A DNA stretch of 64,000 nucleotides, from NCBI GenBank assembly GCA_020086605.1, contig JACBWW010000021.1, positions 5,334,335 through 5,398,334 on the forward strand, read 5' to 3'. Below the pieces are notes generated by a model. It was not told the origin of the DNA, did not search any database, and worked only from the letters and a program-made list of their open reading frames with translations. Shown here piece by piece: positions 62,456 through 64,000 of the stretch. The position numbers and the translations under genes are program-made. This DNA comes from Lanius collurio (lineage: Eukaryota > Chordata > Aves > Passeriformes > Laniidae). The first letter of the stretch is position 1, and each line of letters begins with the position of its first letter.

Positions 62456-64000
62456 CTGAGCCATAGGTGCAGAAGGAAATTGCTTCTTGTTTTCTACCTA
62501 AAAGTTTTTTCAGATATTAGTGGGGCATTATTATTACTGAAATATTTTTTCCAGGTTTTTTTATGGTTTTTTTTTCTTCTTCATATGTCCATACTCAAGG
62601 ATAGTTTTCCAAGTATGCTTTTCAAACTTTCAAAATGACAACTTTTCAGTTTTCTTTACACTCATCTTTAGCTTTCAACTTCTATGTCTCTATGCCCTAA
62701 TTGTAATACACCAAATAATCATTGGCTTGTGAGAGTTTTTCCCCACATACTCATAATAAATCTATGCACAAGCAAGGCTCTAAGCCTTTATCAAGGTATT
62801 AATTATTGGACGTCATCATACCTTCAAAAAGATGGTATTTTATGAATTATTTTAATCTTATAATGTCCCTGTTGAAGGAAGATTTAACAATATTTCTGTT
62901 ACTTTCACCCAAATATTCTTAAGAAATAAGAGGGTTTTCTACTGTATCCTGATAAATAACTGCAGATGGTATTTTAGAAGCTTCAACTCACCTCATGAAA
63001 GCTTCAATATAGTTGTAGTTAGAGACTATTGAGATTGTTCCTAATCTCATTTTTCCATTATATTTTCTAAATTCAGTTACTCTATTTATTATTACATCTA
63101 GAAGACACTAGTACTGCCTGTAGTAGTATACAAGTGAGGGAGGGAAGAAAGCAAGAAAATTATATTCTAATATTTTGCACTTGGAATTCTTAATTTGATG
63201 TTCAAAATACAGTGTTTCTCTCTAAGCTGAAGAGACAACAAAATACAAAAACTAAGCATGATGTAAGTCAGTTTGACCACCAGTGGCAGTGAGGAGCCCT
63301 GGAAACGCTGTCCCTGCAGCACTGCTTTAGGCATCACTTCCCTTTGGCTTGCCAGCCATGTAAGCCCCAGTGCAGCCTCAAAACCACTAGTTATTATTGA
63401 AATTATGCTAGAAAAGAAATTAACCAGGATAGTTTTGGTACCTTGGCAAGTGAGTGTGTAAGAGATGAAACTCTGGGAGAGAGTGGATCTCTGCATTAAA
63501 GAAAAAAAAAATTCACTTAACATCTATAATAATGTGAACACTTTGCAGTTAAAATACAACCCCCCTGTCAGAATCAGGAGAATAACATTTTATATGTCCA
63601 GAATAAACAATATAGCTAAGGTGGGAACATACTGAGTTCATGCATAAATTCAGTCTCATTTGCTGTCTGTCCAGTGTACCTCATCTGCAACCCAAAACTC
63701 CTGGTGAGTCTATGGTATCTAACACAACAGTACTTCTGTACCAGAATCCTGATCTTGTCTCTTGGAATTCAGCCTACTGGCTTGTTAGCTCAATGATTCC
63801 CTGTACCAGGGAGTGCTCAGCCAGGAAGCAGAGTTACAGCTTCCCCAGGACAATCCAGTACCAAAAATTGCCAGCAGCTCACACCTACCTGACACACAAA
63901 CCCCTGAACTCATACAAAAAAAGTGAAGATAAACCAGTGTCCTCTACATCCCATGAGGAGGTAGCTCCACCTGTCCTAGCAGGGTCAGACTGTTGTCAGG
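62456..64000 (-). other. TEX9: TEX9 intron, 5' exons not found
   Basis: Sequence upstream of the first TEX9 exon recognised. I looked for the N-terminal EEEYKRLN-type region and did not find it. A splice-framed 49-base stretch near 63440-63495 is discussed under rejected items. The remaining exons and, by synteny, RFX7 are expected beyond 64000. Confidence 0.6.

Noticed and set aside
63445..63493. Possible extra upstream TEX9 exon on the minus strand, 49 bases with a good acceptor after a T-rich tract
   Set aside because: The donor is only fair, its length and phase do not lead to the phase-0 start of the exon at 62455, and the peptide does not resemble TEX9.

Overview
The window is animal nuclear DNA, most likely from a bird. 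Its genes are split by GT-AG introns, and there is a CR1-type LINE 3' end near 22.6-22.75 kb, with the wording typical of avian CR1. Gene order and orientation match one conserved vertebrate block, known in human at 15q21.3 as RFX7-TEX9-MNS1-ZNF280D. Here it reads ZNF280D (+), MNS1 (+), TEX9 (-). All gene identifications come from conceptual translation and remembered family sequence; no search was run.

Layout. 1-10755 is AT-rich with no exon I can support, and is probably intron of ZNF280D. 10756-11392 is the last coding exon of ZNF280D, followed by 3' UTR. About 12-39 kb is a gene-poor interval holding the CR1 fragment, one LTR-like stretch near 29 kb, a 35-bp tandem duplication near 20.2 kb, and a TAAGTA-rich stretch with an LTR-like segment just upstream of MNS1. 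39.1-39.8 kb is a CpG-island promoter with CRE, E-box, CCAAT and RFX X-box matches. 39278-46679 holds all ten coding exons of MNS1 that I could place. 48156-62455 holds the seven 3'-most coding exons of TEX9 on the minus strand; its first exons lie beyond the right edge or were not recognised. MNS1 and TEX9 are tail to tail with roughly 1 kb between their probable poly(A) sites.

Biology. MNS1 is a coiled-coil microtubule inner protein of motile cilia and sperm flagella. TEX9 is a testis-enriched coiled-coil protein. ZNF280D is a C2H2 zinc-finger nuclear protein, of which only the C-terminal tail is present. The X-box next to the MNS1 start codon fits RFX-driven control of motile-cilium genes.

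The most notable observation is an in-frame TGA at 42643-42645 in MNS1 exon 6. Every other exon, splice site and phase of the gene is intact, and 208 codons remain open after it. It is an assembly error, a polymorphism, or a recent loss (or change) of the C-terminal half. I see no undescribed multi-gene system here; outside these three genes the DNA looks like ordinary intron and intergenic sequence.
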